This document shows positions 1 through 12,800 of a DNA stretch of 64,000 bases, in pieces. The notes below the pieces were generated by a model. That model was not told where the DNA came from. It worked only from the letters and a program-made list of their open reading frames with translations, and made no database searches. The stretch's first letter is position 1. Every line of letters begins with the position of its first letter. This stretch comes from Echinometra lucunter (taxonomy: Eukaryota; Echinodermata; Echinoidea; Camarodonta; Echinometridae). A program made the position numbers and the translations under genes. The DNA lies in contig CM057153.1 of the NCBI GenBank assembly GCA_029962745.1, positions 14,766,435 through 14,830,434 of the forward strand, read 5' to 3'.

Positions 1-2048
1 TGCCTATTGGTTTTATGTGTGTGTGGGCACTGTGTGATGCTCCGTTGATAATGTTTTGGGGGTCCGAAAACTAACGTTTTGACGTTTTGATTGTATAATA
101 CACCCACATAAATGAGTTTTTATTCAGTATCCTGTACATCATACAAGTTTTATGATACAGCCTCTCATCTCATTTGGCAATGAATTGAAATAGTGAAAGA
201 TACTTTTCTGATTTTTACCATAACTAGAGACCAGCTTCAAACAGCATCTTTAATAGTTTTGCTAATCTCTTGCTATTTATCACCTAAAAGCAAAGAAATC
301 TGATGAAGAGTTTGTGAGGATTACCAAAACTGTACATATCCTTTCAAATATTAAAGATCCAACTACAGGAAAATAACCTTGCATTTTTTTTTCTCATGCA
401 ATTAAAGATAAAGGTGAGAATTCTGTGGCCATGCAATTACATTGTGAAAGAATCACATGCACCTCCAAGTAAAAAGGTAGATAATGTAGTACATCAAAAC
501 TGATGCCTGGTATGAGGTTCTGGATTCCTCAAAATTTGGAGCTTTTGCAAACATGACGCGGATGTCCCTTTAGGACGCAGCAGCAATAAGAGATGCGGCC
601 ACATCATACAGTGTTCTTAAGGAGCTTTCGCTCTTTTGGTGAACGCAGATGTATGACGTCAAAATGGGAAGCAGCAGCTGCTCCTTCATCTCTCTCTCTC
701 TCTCCAGCGCGTGCCAGGCAAGATCTAGGATGGCTGCACTCAGGCTGCACTGATGATAGGCTGGCTGTGAGTGTTACCATAGTGTTACATATGCACTAAT
801 ACTGGCTACCCAGCTGCGTTCTACATCAAGAACGGAAGTTATTTTGGCTGAGAACTGTTCTCGTTTTCAACAGGACAGTGAGTTATTAGGATTTGAGCAT
901 TCGCAGTACACAATTTTGCCCAAGACACACTAAACTAACGTCCATGTCGTGTTTGCGAAAGCTCCCAATCAACTGATAAGAAATTAACCTACATGTACTC
1001 TCCCCTAAATGCACATGCACAGCACACAAAAAACAAGTTGATGGGACGACTCCCAAATGTGGCGCCAATGTTTGGCCAGAACACGTCAGATTTTTCTCGT
1101 CTTATTTCAAACTTAGGGGCACATGAAGAGCAATCCTTTTCTGGGAACCTTTCAACTATGACTTTCTTCCAAGTTGAAATGAAAAAATATGAAAAAGCTC
1201 ACTCATTATTTTCAACCTTTCCAGAATTCAGTCTCCACTTTAAACCAAACTAGATGAACACGCACGGTCGAAATTTATGCCTCCGCCATTGCCCGATCAG
1301 AAATATATGGCACATTCATGTTGATTTATTTTCATTTATACAATGACATCTTTGACCTTGACCTCTGATCTTGTGACCCCCAAATCTAATGAGACCATTG
1401 CCCTTTCCATATGCATACATGAGCCAAGTTTGAAGTTGAACCGTCAGAGTTGATTTATCACAAGAACAAGCAAGTTTCATGTATATAATGACCTCTATGA
1501 CCTTTGACCTTGAGACCCCCAAATCTAATCAGATCATTGTCCCTCCCATATGCATACATGAGCCAAGTTTGAAGTTGATCCGTCAAACTGTTCTTAAGTT
1601 ATCGCGAGAACGAAAACGGGACGGACAGACGGACGGACGACCCGAAAACATAATGCCTCCAGCACCCACCTACAGTGGGCGGAGGCATGATAAAACCCTT
1701 TTCGTTTCGAGTGACAAACATTTGCATCCTCTTTGCCTACAATATATCAATCCCTTCATCAGGTGATGTGCCAGGAAATTATTTCGTTTTCAAAGTTTGA
1801 AAATCCTTCATATGAAAACCTTGATGAGGTAATAAACCAAATCAATGAGTCCACAGCTTTGAAAGCAATGTATGCAAAACTGCAACACACACACAAAAGA
1901 GCAATTTTCTTTTCAATATTCCATGATCAAATGCAGAATTGATGATAAAGCATAAATATTATTCATTCTTGTCTATGTGACTTTTACATGTAGTATTGCA
2001 CCTGACTTGATGACAGAGATGAAAGGGAGAACTGTTTAACATACATAC
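1..2048. other. No gene recognised; probable continuation of TTC39C 3' part
   Basis: No family-like exon was found. The stretch holds one repeat with short terminal inverted repeats (1278-1689) and otherwise plain AT-rich sequence. It should be the last TTC39C intron, or intron plus 3' flank. Confidence 0.5.
1278..1689. mobile_element. Dispersed repeat with ATGCCTCCGCC terminal inverted repeats
   Basis: ATGCCTCCGCC at 1278 is answered by GGCGGAGGCAT ending at 1689. Inside, two related segments of about 150 bp repeat 'CCCCCAAATCTAAT' and 'CATACATGAGCCAAGTTTGA', and there are several TGACCTTTGACC-like direct repeats and a (GGAC)n stretch. It has no coding capacity, so it is a non-autonomous element. 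Confidence 0.65.
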
Positions 2049-2087
2049 CTTTGCTTTAAGAATGAGGCTTTTTCCTTTACTTGCAGT
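2049..2087 (-). CDS. TTC39C: TTC39C coding exon 10 (39-bp micro-exon)
   Basis: Thirteen codons, TASKGKSLILKAK, equivalent to GRGRALLLQAK of vertebrate TTC39C. It has a TTTTACAG acceptor and a GTATGT donor, with phase 0 on both sides. The following exon (GYDFENRL-type end) was not found in 1-2048. Confidence 0.72.
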
Positions 2088-3788
2088 CTGTAAAATGAAA
2101 TCATAAAATACATTTTAGACAATACTTTTGTTTGAGTATGTCAAAATCTGTTCACATATTCCACACTGATACACCATCGAGACGGCAAACTGGTGGAACA
2201 AAAACAATGAAATAATAATTCCATACAGAAGCTAATCTTCACACAATCAGCAAACCATGAAATAGTTGAGCACAAATTCATGACGAATTAATGAAACGTT
2301 ACACAGGAATAAAACATACAAAATAAAACTAGAGGATTTATATCTTAAAAATTTGTACACAAACGTTCAAACACGCATCTAAAAAATATTTCTCCATTTT
2401 ACAAGCCAATGAATTAACATCTGAAATGAAATTTTAATTATAAATGCCATTAAAAAGATACTTGCAATAGGCTCACATCTGGCATACGGGATCAAGATGG
2501 TATCTTGATTTCATGTTTAATTAGAACACTTCATCAGATCATAGATTATACAATAACAAGGAACTGTGAATATCTGTAATTATTACCAAGGTTTTAATTC
2601 TACCGTCATTACCACGGTCACCTGCACTATACAGAATGAATCTAAACCACAATGCTTCCACATAATGCTTGGATTTGATTCCCAAACCTTGTGATTTAAA
2701 GTCTTGAGAACTAACCACTATACCAGATTGCTTTTGCATAATGCTTAGCTTTGATCCTTAAACCACACTCTTTAAATCAAGGTGTTATGCAAGGACCCGT
2801 GTTAGGCCCTATTTGGTTTACACTTTACACCTCTCCATTGGAATTCATGTGCTCCAGTGGTATCATGTGCAGAAAATATTCTATATGGATGATATGCAGC
2901 TGTATGTTTCTTTTAAAAAGTCCTATGTCTTATTGATTTTGAGTCAACCTAGCTACTGAAGGCTTGCATTGTATACAAGGTATCAAAGGGTGGTTCCAAG
3001 TGAACAGCCTTAAATAAAAATATATGAAGCAACCATTCCTGTCTAACGAAATTTACATTGGCTTCCTGTCCATTTCTGTATTTTGTTTAAGCAATCAGTT
3101 TGTTAATTACGAATGCTTTCAAGAGTTTGCCCTGTCCTATCTACCTGAATTAGTAACATTGTATCAGCCTACCCATACGTTAAGATCAAGCATGGGGGAG
3201 GGGTGTTCATTGTTCCTCCCATCATAAAGCTGTTCGTAAAGTTACGCATGACTCTACGAAGACTTGAATATGAAGTGCCAAATGGGATGCCCCAAATTTT
3301 TTCCTGACGCTTTAACAAAATGTGACTGCATTTCCCATAATTTCAATTAAATTTGAGGCAAAAAATATAATCCGCAATAAAAATGTTTGTAAACAATAGC
3401 AATGTTAGTCATTGTCTTCATATTTCACCTTAAGCTGATGCCATTTATAATGACTGAGAATCCCATTTGACTTGCATATTCAAGTCGTTTGTAAAGTCAT
3501 TCGTAACTTTACGAACAGCTTCATGAAACAACCCCCAGATTCTATAAGAAATCATAATGATTCAGATAAGTTCAAGGGTTCTCTTAAAAAGTATTTATTC
3601 AATATATAAAGCATGTACCAGTACCCATGAACTCAGTGTCCAACACATGTACATGTACTTGCTTGCTTCTAAATAGAATTTCTAATTTGTATTTTTCTTA
3701 TTTGTAGTTTCTTTTATTTTCATTTTCAGTGCATAGAGACATGCTACCCGGTAATGTGTTAGCCAGAACTAAACCAGAACTCGTTATC

Positions 3789-3853
<65 letters not shown>

Positions 3854-6800
3854 TACCATCATCATCATCTCATCATCATTATTATTATTAATTATTAATT
3901 ATTATTATCATTATTATTATCATTATTTCCTTTATCCACAACTTGGTGTTCTGTTGGTATATTAAACAGCAACCGGACTTCTCAAGTTCCAGAAATCGAG
4001 GGTTATCTGTTCTCTATTCTATCAAACAAGTCCTCTTCTCATTGTTAATTTCTCTTTCTAGTTCAAGACCTTTCGTAGGATGTGAGCTGTCCCAAGCAAG
4101 CTTGCCTTCTGTATTGTTTCAAAGGACACCTCGACTCCTAGATCAGCCAGGAAGCTTCTGTGTCTGGTTGTTACAGTTCCGAAGGCTCCAATGACTATTG
4201 GTACTACCTTCGCCTTCACCTTCCATATCCTTTTCAGCTCCCATGCCAGGTCGTTATTATTATTATTATTATTATTACTATTATTATCATTGTTATTATT
4301 ATTATCATTATGACTCAAAGTCAACAAACCACCATTCCACAATGTTTTTGCATATTGCTTGCATATGATCCAGGCTACAAATCATGATAACAAGAGAATA
4401 CAATACTATAGCAGTGTTTTCACCTACCGCTTGTCCTCCTGCTAGCATGGCACCCAACTCAAAGCAGGCATACGGTGCTGCATGGGCTTCAGGCTCTTTG
4501 GATGTAGACCTCGACATGCAATCTTCAAAACACTGGCAAAACATGTGACAAGTTGGATTAAAAGCAACCAATAAGTTTTAACAAAATAATTTTTACTTGA
4601 CTAGAACAAATATATTAAATCCCCCAAACCTTTCTAGGGAATTATTTTGCAGAACGACTGAGGACTGTGAAAAAAAACTAAAGGATACCACTACATTCTC
4701 ATGCAAGAAACTCTGACAAGTCAGATTTGGTTCCAGGAGTAAGCAGGATTTAATAGAGGTAGGCATCCGGTGATATTACAAAATATAATGTTACATTCAT
4801 TTATTCTATTTATTCCTATATTTATTTATTGATTTTCCACACAAGGGACTGAACATCCTTACATCAGAGCTGGTAGGGGTCCACCCCCTATGGAATAACT
4901 TATTATTTTGCAAGGTGTGCACTGAGATGTCAAATATATTTCATACATGTTATGACATCAAACAGACTTGTCCCACCCTGACCTACAAATTTTATAGGAT
5001 TAGTTTGTCTTCAAATTTGTCTTATTAAAAATTCCATCCATACTGGTTGAAGAGTGTATGTCATTATACAAATGTAAAATCAAGGTGTTTTCATACAGTC
5101 AATGCATTTGAAGCCAATCAATCTTCAACAATAATAATCTTTCAATGCTTCTAGCATCTTCTGTAGGCGTAAAATTATAAGATATCATACAAAAGAAACA
5201 TTTATAATGTGCACATGATTCCAATGTACATGTATTTAATACATGATCCCAACGTACAAAATAACGGTAATGCAACTTAATTCATAGGTTCCTTGCATGC
5301 ATATTGTCCAGACCATGCCCAAATCTCTCTAGAAAGCAGACCATCTTCATCTTACCTGCATTGCGATCTCTACATTACCAAGGCAACGATGTATAGCACC
5401 CCTCAGTAGCGATATCAAGGTTTTAAGTGATTTGTCACTCTCCGCGGCATCACACTCTGGAACAGTATAACGTTAAGAATCATAGAAGAGTTTTGCAACT
5501 GATTCAATAAATACATTGAATATTGAGACAAGAACACAGGCCTGATGGTTTTTCATTAAGATGTTTTAAAACAATACTGGGTATCGGCTGGACAGACGGT
5601 GAAAATGAAGAAGCCTTGCTAAGATCAAACTGAAGGAAACTCAGCATATCAGTGAAAGAGAGAGGCCTAGTAAGGTCCTGGGGCCACATCTCAAAATGCC
5701 AGAAGGGAGACACCCAAAAATATCACTAGATTGGACACCTGAAGGGGCATGAAGCACAACTACATGGAGGAAGTTCGGTCACTGCCCAAATGTCTTGCAA
5801 GGAACAGGAGGAACTAACTAACTACATGTATGTCTACACAGTACTGAGACAATATAAGACCTTCAGATATACTATTTAAAATTTCTTGAAGACAAGAGTT
5901 CTGGAATTGTTAAGTAAGTTGTCTAGGGATAAAGAAAAAAGAATCCATAAAAGCCTGAACAAAAATAAAACTTACTACGAAAGGAAAATGTATTGAATTT
6001 CAATATTACTATATAAGGGATCAACTGCATCATCACTTTTCATTTCAAGGCATTCTATGAGTTAATAGTTAAATATATTTAGTATGAAGGAAATAAAGGA
6101 AAACATGTAACTTAATATATGTGATCAAAGTCAGAATTGGTGTGGGCCCTTTCTACGAGAATTCATACAAGTATGCGAGATAGTCTACCATGTAAAACTC
6201 CCGGTGTTGTCACTCTATATTCAAAGGTGTAACCATGATCGTTCGGCAACCCAAAATTTGACCCATATTTCTCGGTGTTTCAAGTACATTTTCAGCCATT
6301 TTTGCCCCTATTTGACACAAAATGGGTAAATTTGGCCTTTAAAAAACACCCCTATTTTTCGCATTCCAAGTACACCTTTACTAAACCAAAATTGCAAACA
6401 AGGAAATGAAAAAAAAGCCACCCTTTTTTTCAAGTTTGAATACAAGCTCAAAAACACCTTTTTTTTTCGATTTCAAGTACAAGCTCAAGAAAACAACCCT
6501 TTTTTTTCAAAATTGCCAACATGCGCATAAAAGACCCCTTTTTATGCAAAATTTCGAGCGATCATGCGTATGCAAAGTCAGTACAGAGTGACAATACCAG
6601 GGTACACCTTTAAAGCAGTAATACTTGAAACTCATTTTCCACCCTTTTTTTAACCCTTCCACAGAGTTCTTTCATAAAACAACAAACACATATACATACA
6701 AAAAGAGATACTAGCAGAATTTAACAATGACATTATCAGCAATTCTAAATAAAGAAAAATTATAAACAAGCAATGAAAAAAAAAAACCTCCAAAAACCAA

Positions 6801-9800
6801 ATATATATATAACAGATCTCTTTTCAAAGTGTAACAAAAATACACATACTTTGTTTTTCCAGGAAACACAATCAAAAAGATCACGTAAATTGCAACCACT
6901 TTTCATAAATTTCTCTTCTTGCAAATTTGCTTTGAATATGTTCTTTTCTATATCATTATCGGAAATCATATCTCGAAGATATTTGAAAACTATTCACCTT
7001 TGAGCATTTGTCTCAGTGCTTCTTCTTTGCAATCAGGCATTGCCTTCCACAGATAAAGCACCTCAATAGCCATGAGCTTAGTCTGAGCCTGGGTAGGAAG
7101 TTTCTTCTTGAATTTGTTGGACTTGCGGAGAACAAAGGACTCCAGTTGGTTGTTCTTCTTTTTCGTAAGGCCGGGAACTTCTCTGAATAGTTCCTGGGCC
7201 GTCTCGACTTGCCCCAGGGCTCCTTGGCAAACTGTGCGATAATGCAACAGATGACCATTTGTAATTAACTTCAATATAATCCTGGCATTTGGTTGATTTC
7301 TACTACTTTGAGCTAAATTTGTTTTTAATTGTGCCTAAATAAACACAACAAAAAAAGTAACTCCCTCCTAATTCAAAATAGCATAACTTTTTAACGAAAA
7401 AGTTTTGAGCAAAATAATTTAGCAGGAGTGTTTCTTCACTTATTGACTTACTTCTGTGTGAAAATGAGATTGATCCGTCAACTCATGCATGAGCGAGCAA
7501 AACCTTAAAGGCAAAAATGTCACTTTTCAAAAGTCACAAGAGTCATTTTTGGGCTCTGTGAAACAAACCTGTGGTGAATTTAAATTCTTCCATTGTTTAA
7601 TCCAGTCATGCCTATCCCTGACACTTTTCATGTTCATCACAGTTGGGTGAACACAGTTTTTTGAGAAAAATGATGTTCAGCCCTCCTAAATCTGCAAAAT
7701 CCATTCAGTTTGTGGAAAAAACTGGCATTGACCAACATGAGTCAGCACATTATATGAAAATACCAGGTATTCATTTTTTCCAGCATTACTTGCTTCATCG
7801 TTCGCAATTTTGTCACTCAACCATGGCACAACCTCGAAAAACATCAACAATTAAAAAAACGCCAGAAAAATCTTGTTTCACAAACCCCCCAAGATGACTC
7901 TTGTGACTTTTGAAAAGTGACATTTTTGCCTTTAATGTCTGCTCACTCATGCATGACTTGACAGATCAATCTCATTTTCAAACAGAAGTTAGTCAATAAG
8001 TGTAGGAACACTCCTGCCAAATTATTTTCTTAATAACGTCTTTGTTAAAAAGTTATGCAATTTTGAATTAGGGGGGAGTTACTTTTTTTGTTGTGTTTAG
8101 TTCAGATTTGATAAAGTGCTTCCTTTCTAGCTACATGAAAAACTAAAAGGAACCACTACATAAAGCATCTCCTGCATTGTAACTATTTCAAGTGATCCAA
8201 AGCAGTATTGAGTTGACCAAAAGCTCCCCTGGCAGCATAAATCAGAATATTATATGTGTTAAATGATATCTTTAAAGGCATTGACTAACTTTGTGAGTAG
8301 CTGATTTAAAAAATTCTCAAACTAAGATGAAACATGTGTATGAGTACTTGTATTTGTACTAAAAAACCCTGAAACCAACCACAATTTGGAATGAAAAAGT
8401 GTAAGTTAGACGCAAACGGCGATTTTATTATCCTTCGTCTCACGAGACATAATGGCATGCGCACTCCTTATGTCTATTCTGTGCAACCGACCCTCGTATA
8501 GTTTTCAAACATTGGTTCACATTTTTGATATTTAAAAATACTTCCTGTGGATATTATACTTTGAAACTTTCAGACTGGTATTTTTACACTATAACCCTTA
8601 TGTTTATCTCATTTTCAAGTAACAAAACAAGATTTTTTAAAATCATAACAATGTTAACCAATGTCTTTAAATACGCTTTTCAGTATTCTATCATAATTGA
8701 GTGATATCACTAAAATAAGTATATACCAGTACGTACATGCATATGTGAAGTTCAAGATATCCTTGATGTGTCTATGTGAACAAAACAAGATGCCTTTGTA
8801 GGTACTGTGCTAGTACAATTTTAGAGTTTCATAATGAAATCTACCACACAATTCTACCACAAATAACTCTCCTCAAGACTGCTGTAACTTTACACAATTC
8901 CTGGAGTCAGTTTTAAACTATAATTGAACTAGGCAAATAATTCCTACTTGCTGTGAGGTATGCATAGTAGCTCTGCGCCCATCTTGACTCTTCTTTTAAC
9001 CTGGCAAAAGCTAGCAGGCTCTCTTCCCAGTTGAGTCTCATCAGGTTACACCAACCCAGCTCATAGAGACATATCAGTTGGATTTCCCTCTGTTCAGAGC
9101 ATGCCTCTAATGCAGCCTCATATGTCTTCAAGGCGCCATCCAAGTTACCCTGTCATGGAAACAAAATATAAACTAGGTTCCAAAAGAAACTTATCACTTT
9201 TTCTGAGCAACGCTCACTAAATCTACTGCATCAAAATTAATCATATTTAGACATGGATAAGCTACAATTCTCCTTTTGACGCACATTCAAACATTTTACA
9301 GATCAGTTTTGCCATAAAGGAGAAAAATCTGATGAAATTGCTAAAGGTCACTTTTTAAAAGTCACAGAAACTGCTTGCTGAGAACCTCCGCAAAAGGCTG
9401 TCTATTCAGAACATTCCAAAGCTGTTTATTCAATTTCAAAGGCGGGTTATTGTTACCACTGTACTGGCCATTGTCCATACCGAGCTCCATGTCTGGGCAA
9501 GGACTTTTTGTGATTTTGAAAAATTACCTCTTGCGATTTCACTTTATTTTTTTTCTTTTTTGACTCAACAAAACGTAAACATTTTCAGTTGTGCTTGGTA
9601 AGGAGTATTTTAGCTAATCTATGCCCAATTATGATTAATTTCAATGCTTTGGATTTTAACGTGTGTCACTATGAAGAATTGATACCGGTAAGTTTCTTGT
9701 GATGCTCAGTTTAGTACAGGCTACTTGAAAAGAGTTTGGACAGTCACTGCAATGAAGCTTTATGTTTTGGAGAAGTCTTGGTACCGTTTCATGAAAGTTG

Positions 9801-12800
9801 TCAGCACGGACAAGTTGTCATTCTCTGACAACTTCAGTAAAATCTGTGGTTTTGACTGGCTGAGAAGCACTGGTCACTAACTGTTACTATGGTAACTGTC
9901 AGAGAATGGCAACTTGTCAGTACTGACAACTTACATGAAATGGTGGCTGGTTTTTTTTTTTTTTTTCACATTTTATCTCCTTGGCAGGCAGCTGATTTCA
10001 TTCCCACTGAATAGGCTGTGTTCTAAAACTACATTGTTGGGTCAAATTGAAATAAGTTGATAGAGAAAAGAAGAGATTGACAGGCATAATCATAACATCA
10101 AAAACAACACAAAAACAACAGCAACAACACAACAACAATAGTGCCCGCATGTCCATTAAGCGATGATGCTCTTGGTACTCTACAGTTGTCTACCCTGTTA
10201 CTGTTTGGTCTGTACTGTGTAGCCCTTAACCCATTCATGACTGGAATTATTTAAAGCCTAATTTGATCAGCTTTTATTCTTCAAATTGGCAACACCAACA
10301 TTTTTCTTTTATTGCTACATTTCTCTTACATTTTTCTTATAAAACATCATGTATCTGAAATAAATATAAATTGACAGAATGTATGATGAGAAGTCATAAA
10401 GTTGCCAATTTGCAGGGAAAAACGGTAATTTTAACATTAACCTTGGGAAAATATCCAATTTCAGGAAAAGAGAGGATAGAGAGAAGCAATGTAAAAAAAG
10501 TTCCATCAAAATCGGTTATGACATGAAAAAGTTATGAAAGTTTGATAATAATAATATAATAATATGCATTTATATAGCGCAAAAACTATATCTATATATT
10601 CTATTGCACTGCAAGAGCTTCCTAGGTGCTATACATACTATCGGAATAGATAGGTTTTTAATTTTATCTTGAAATTATGTAAATTTGTTGAATTCCTAAT
10701 GTTGAGGGGAAGTTTGTTCCATAGTCGTGGGGCTTACATCAGAAATGACCTATCTCCTAGTGTTGCTTTAGTCTTGTGTGGGGGTACTTGTAGTGTGAGT
10801 GTATCTTGTGAGCTACGTAGATGATGGTCATGAGATCGGGATTTCAATTTCAAGAGATCTGAGATGTAACTTGGGGCCTGACCATTAAGACCTTTAAAAA
10901 CTATCATTAGGATCTTAAATGTGATTCTTTACCGGACAGGTAGCCAGTGTAATTCTCTCAATAATGGGGTGACAGGAGAGAATTTGGGAAGACGACATAT
11001 CAAACGTGCACATGTGTTTTGCACTCTCTGCAGTTTGCTTATTTGAGAATCGGGTAATCCATAGAGAACACTATTGCAATAATCCAATTTACTTGTGATA
11101 CAAGCATGAACAATAGTTGATAAGTCTGAATTTACTTTCTATGGTGATCCTCAAATTGGTAATGGTGCTTCAAAATGGCAGGTTTGGAAGGACAATTCTC
11201 AATTATGATTTGTACACAAAATTTCAGATTTTCTCCATTATCTCTACAGATGCTGCTTGTCTCCTTCTTAGCTCGAGATATATTATGGGAAAATATATTT
11301 GACACAACATATGTTGAGTTCACAAAGAGACAAGCAGTATCTTTCGAGAAAATGGAGAAAATATGGAATTTTGTGTACAAAACATATTGAGAGTTGTCCT
11401 CCTAAACCTGCCATTTTGAAGCAACATTGCCAAATTGAGGATCGTCATAGAAAAGTAAAGTGAGACTGTTCAAACTTCCATAACTTTCTCATTTCGTAAC
11501 CAATTTTGATGGAACTTTTTCTTTAAAACAGCTTCTCTCTATCATCTCTTTTCATTAAAATGGATATTTCCCCAGGGTTTCATTCTCCCTTAAGTACATC
11601 AGGTACCGATTTACACCTGGGTGGAGAGAGGAAGAAAGATTAATATCTGACAAATGGATGTAAGATTTAAACCCTCAACTGCTATCACAGCATGGATTAA
11701 TTTTTACATGATCTCTTTATTTGTTTTAAGATTCAAAACTTACTTGTACATTGGAAGATGTCCTAACACTAGTACTACATACACCTACTGTCACCTTATG
11801 TGGATCATACAATTAGGTCCTGGAACTAGTAAGAGGATTACTTCCTACCATGAATAGGAACTCATACTACTGTCAGTAGAGTGTAGTTTCTGGTACTGGC
11901 TTTATCTAGTTGCCTGTTTTCTTTGTCAGTCTTCATCACGCCTTTTTTCTGTTCCTCAAGGCATCAAAGAGACCACTCTTTTTTCCACTGTTTCTTCAAT
12001 ACATTGCGAATGTAGAAGTAGTGAGGAGATGTGTATTGAGAGTAGTTAGGATTCATGGCATGGGAGGACATAACGCTTATCACTCTCCTTAAATAATATG
12101 TATTTACACATCTGAGAAAGTAGAGACAGGCTTTTCCAAGATGTCACTCCGATAAATCCCAAACCATGATAAAACTTCATGTTCAGTAAGAACAAGCGTC
12201 ACACTATTAATACAAAAGAATACAGTATGATTAGGGTAGTTGTTTAGAACATTCACACACTGTGCAAAAATTATTTCTGGCAAATCATGTTCAGGTACAT
12301 GTATTGTGTCTAGTGGACAGCAGATCTTGGGACAGGGTTTGATTCCTTGCACTTTGGCAAAGCATTCATCTACATTTTGCCACCCTCAACACAGGTTAAG
12401 TACCTGGCAGGATTTATTCCTTGAATGCCCTTATCAAAAGGCCAGGTAATAATTTTCAGAAGTCCTCTGAAAGTGCATATCACGTAATATGCCCTAGATA
12501 AAAAAAACAGAATATTATCATTGGCAAATTAATAGATGTGTACAAGAAATTTGGCCGGAGATATTCCTGAAAACGTGGAATATTTCGCGGTGAGGAATTT
12601 TTTGCGCATTAAGCACGCCGTGACACTTGCACGAAAATAAAACTGCGCAAAATATCTTGCTTATTTTGCACATACAGTTACCCTAACTGTCCGCGAAAAT
12701 AAAAAAAATGTGCATAGTTGTTCAACTCAGCTGAGTGTGAAAAATTAATAGTTTTCACTTTTACAATAATTACAAGAGCCAAACTACACATGGTAGTAGC

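Noticed and set aside
1733..1942. Possible TTC39C last exon or small gene near 1733-1942
   Set aside because: Neither strand matches the expected C-terminal sequence and there are no matching splice sites.
3729..3965. 78-codon Ile-rich ORF
   Set aside because: Translation of the (ATC)n repeat at the LINE tail.
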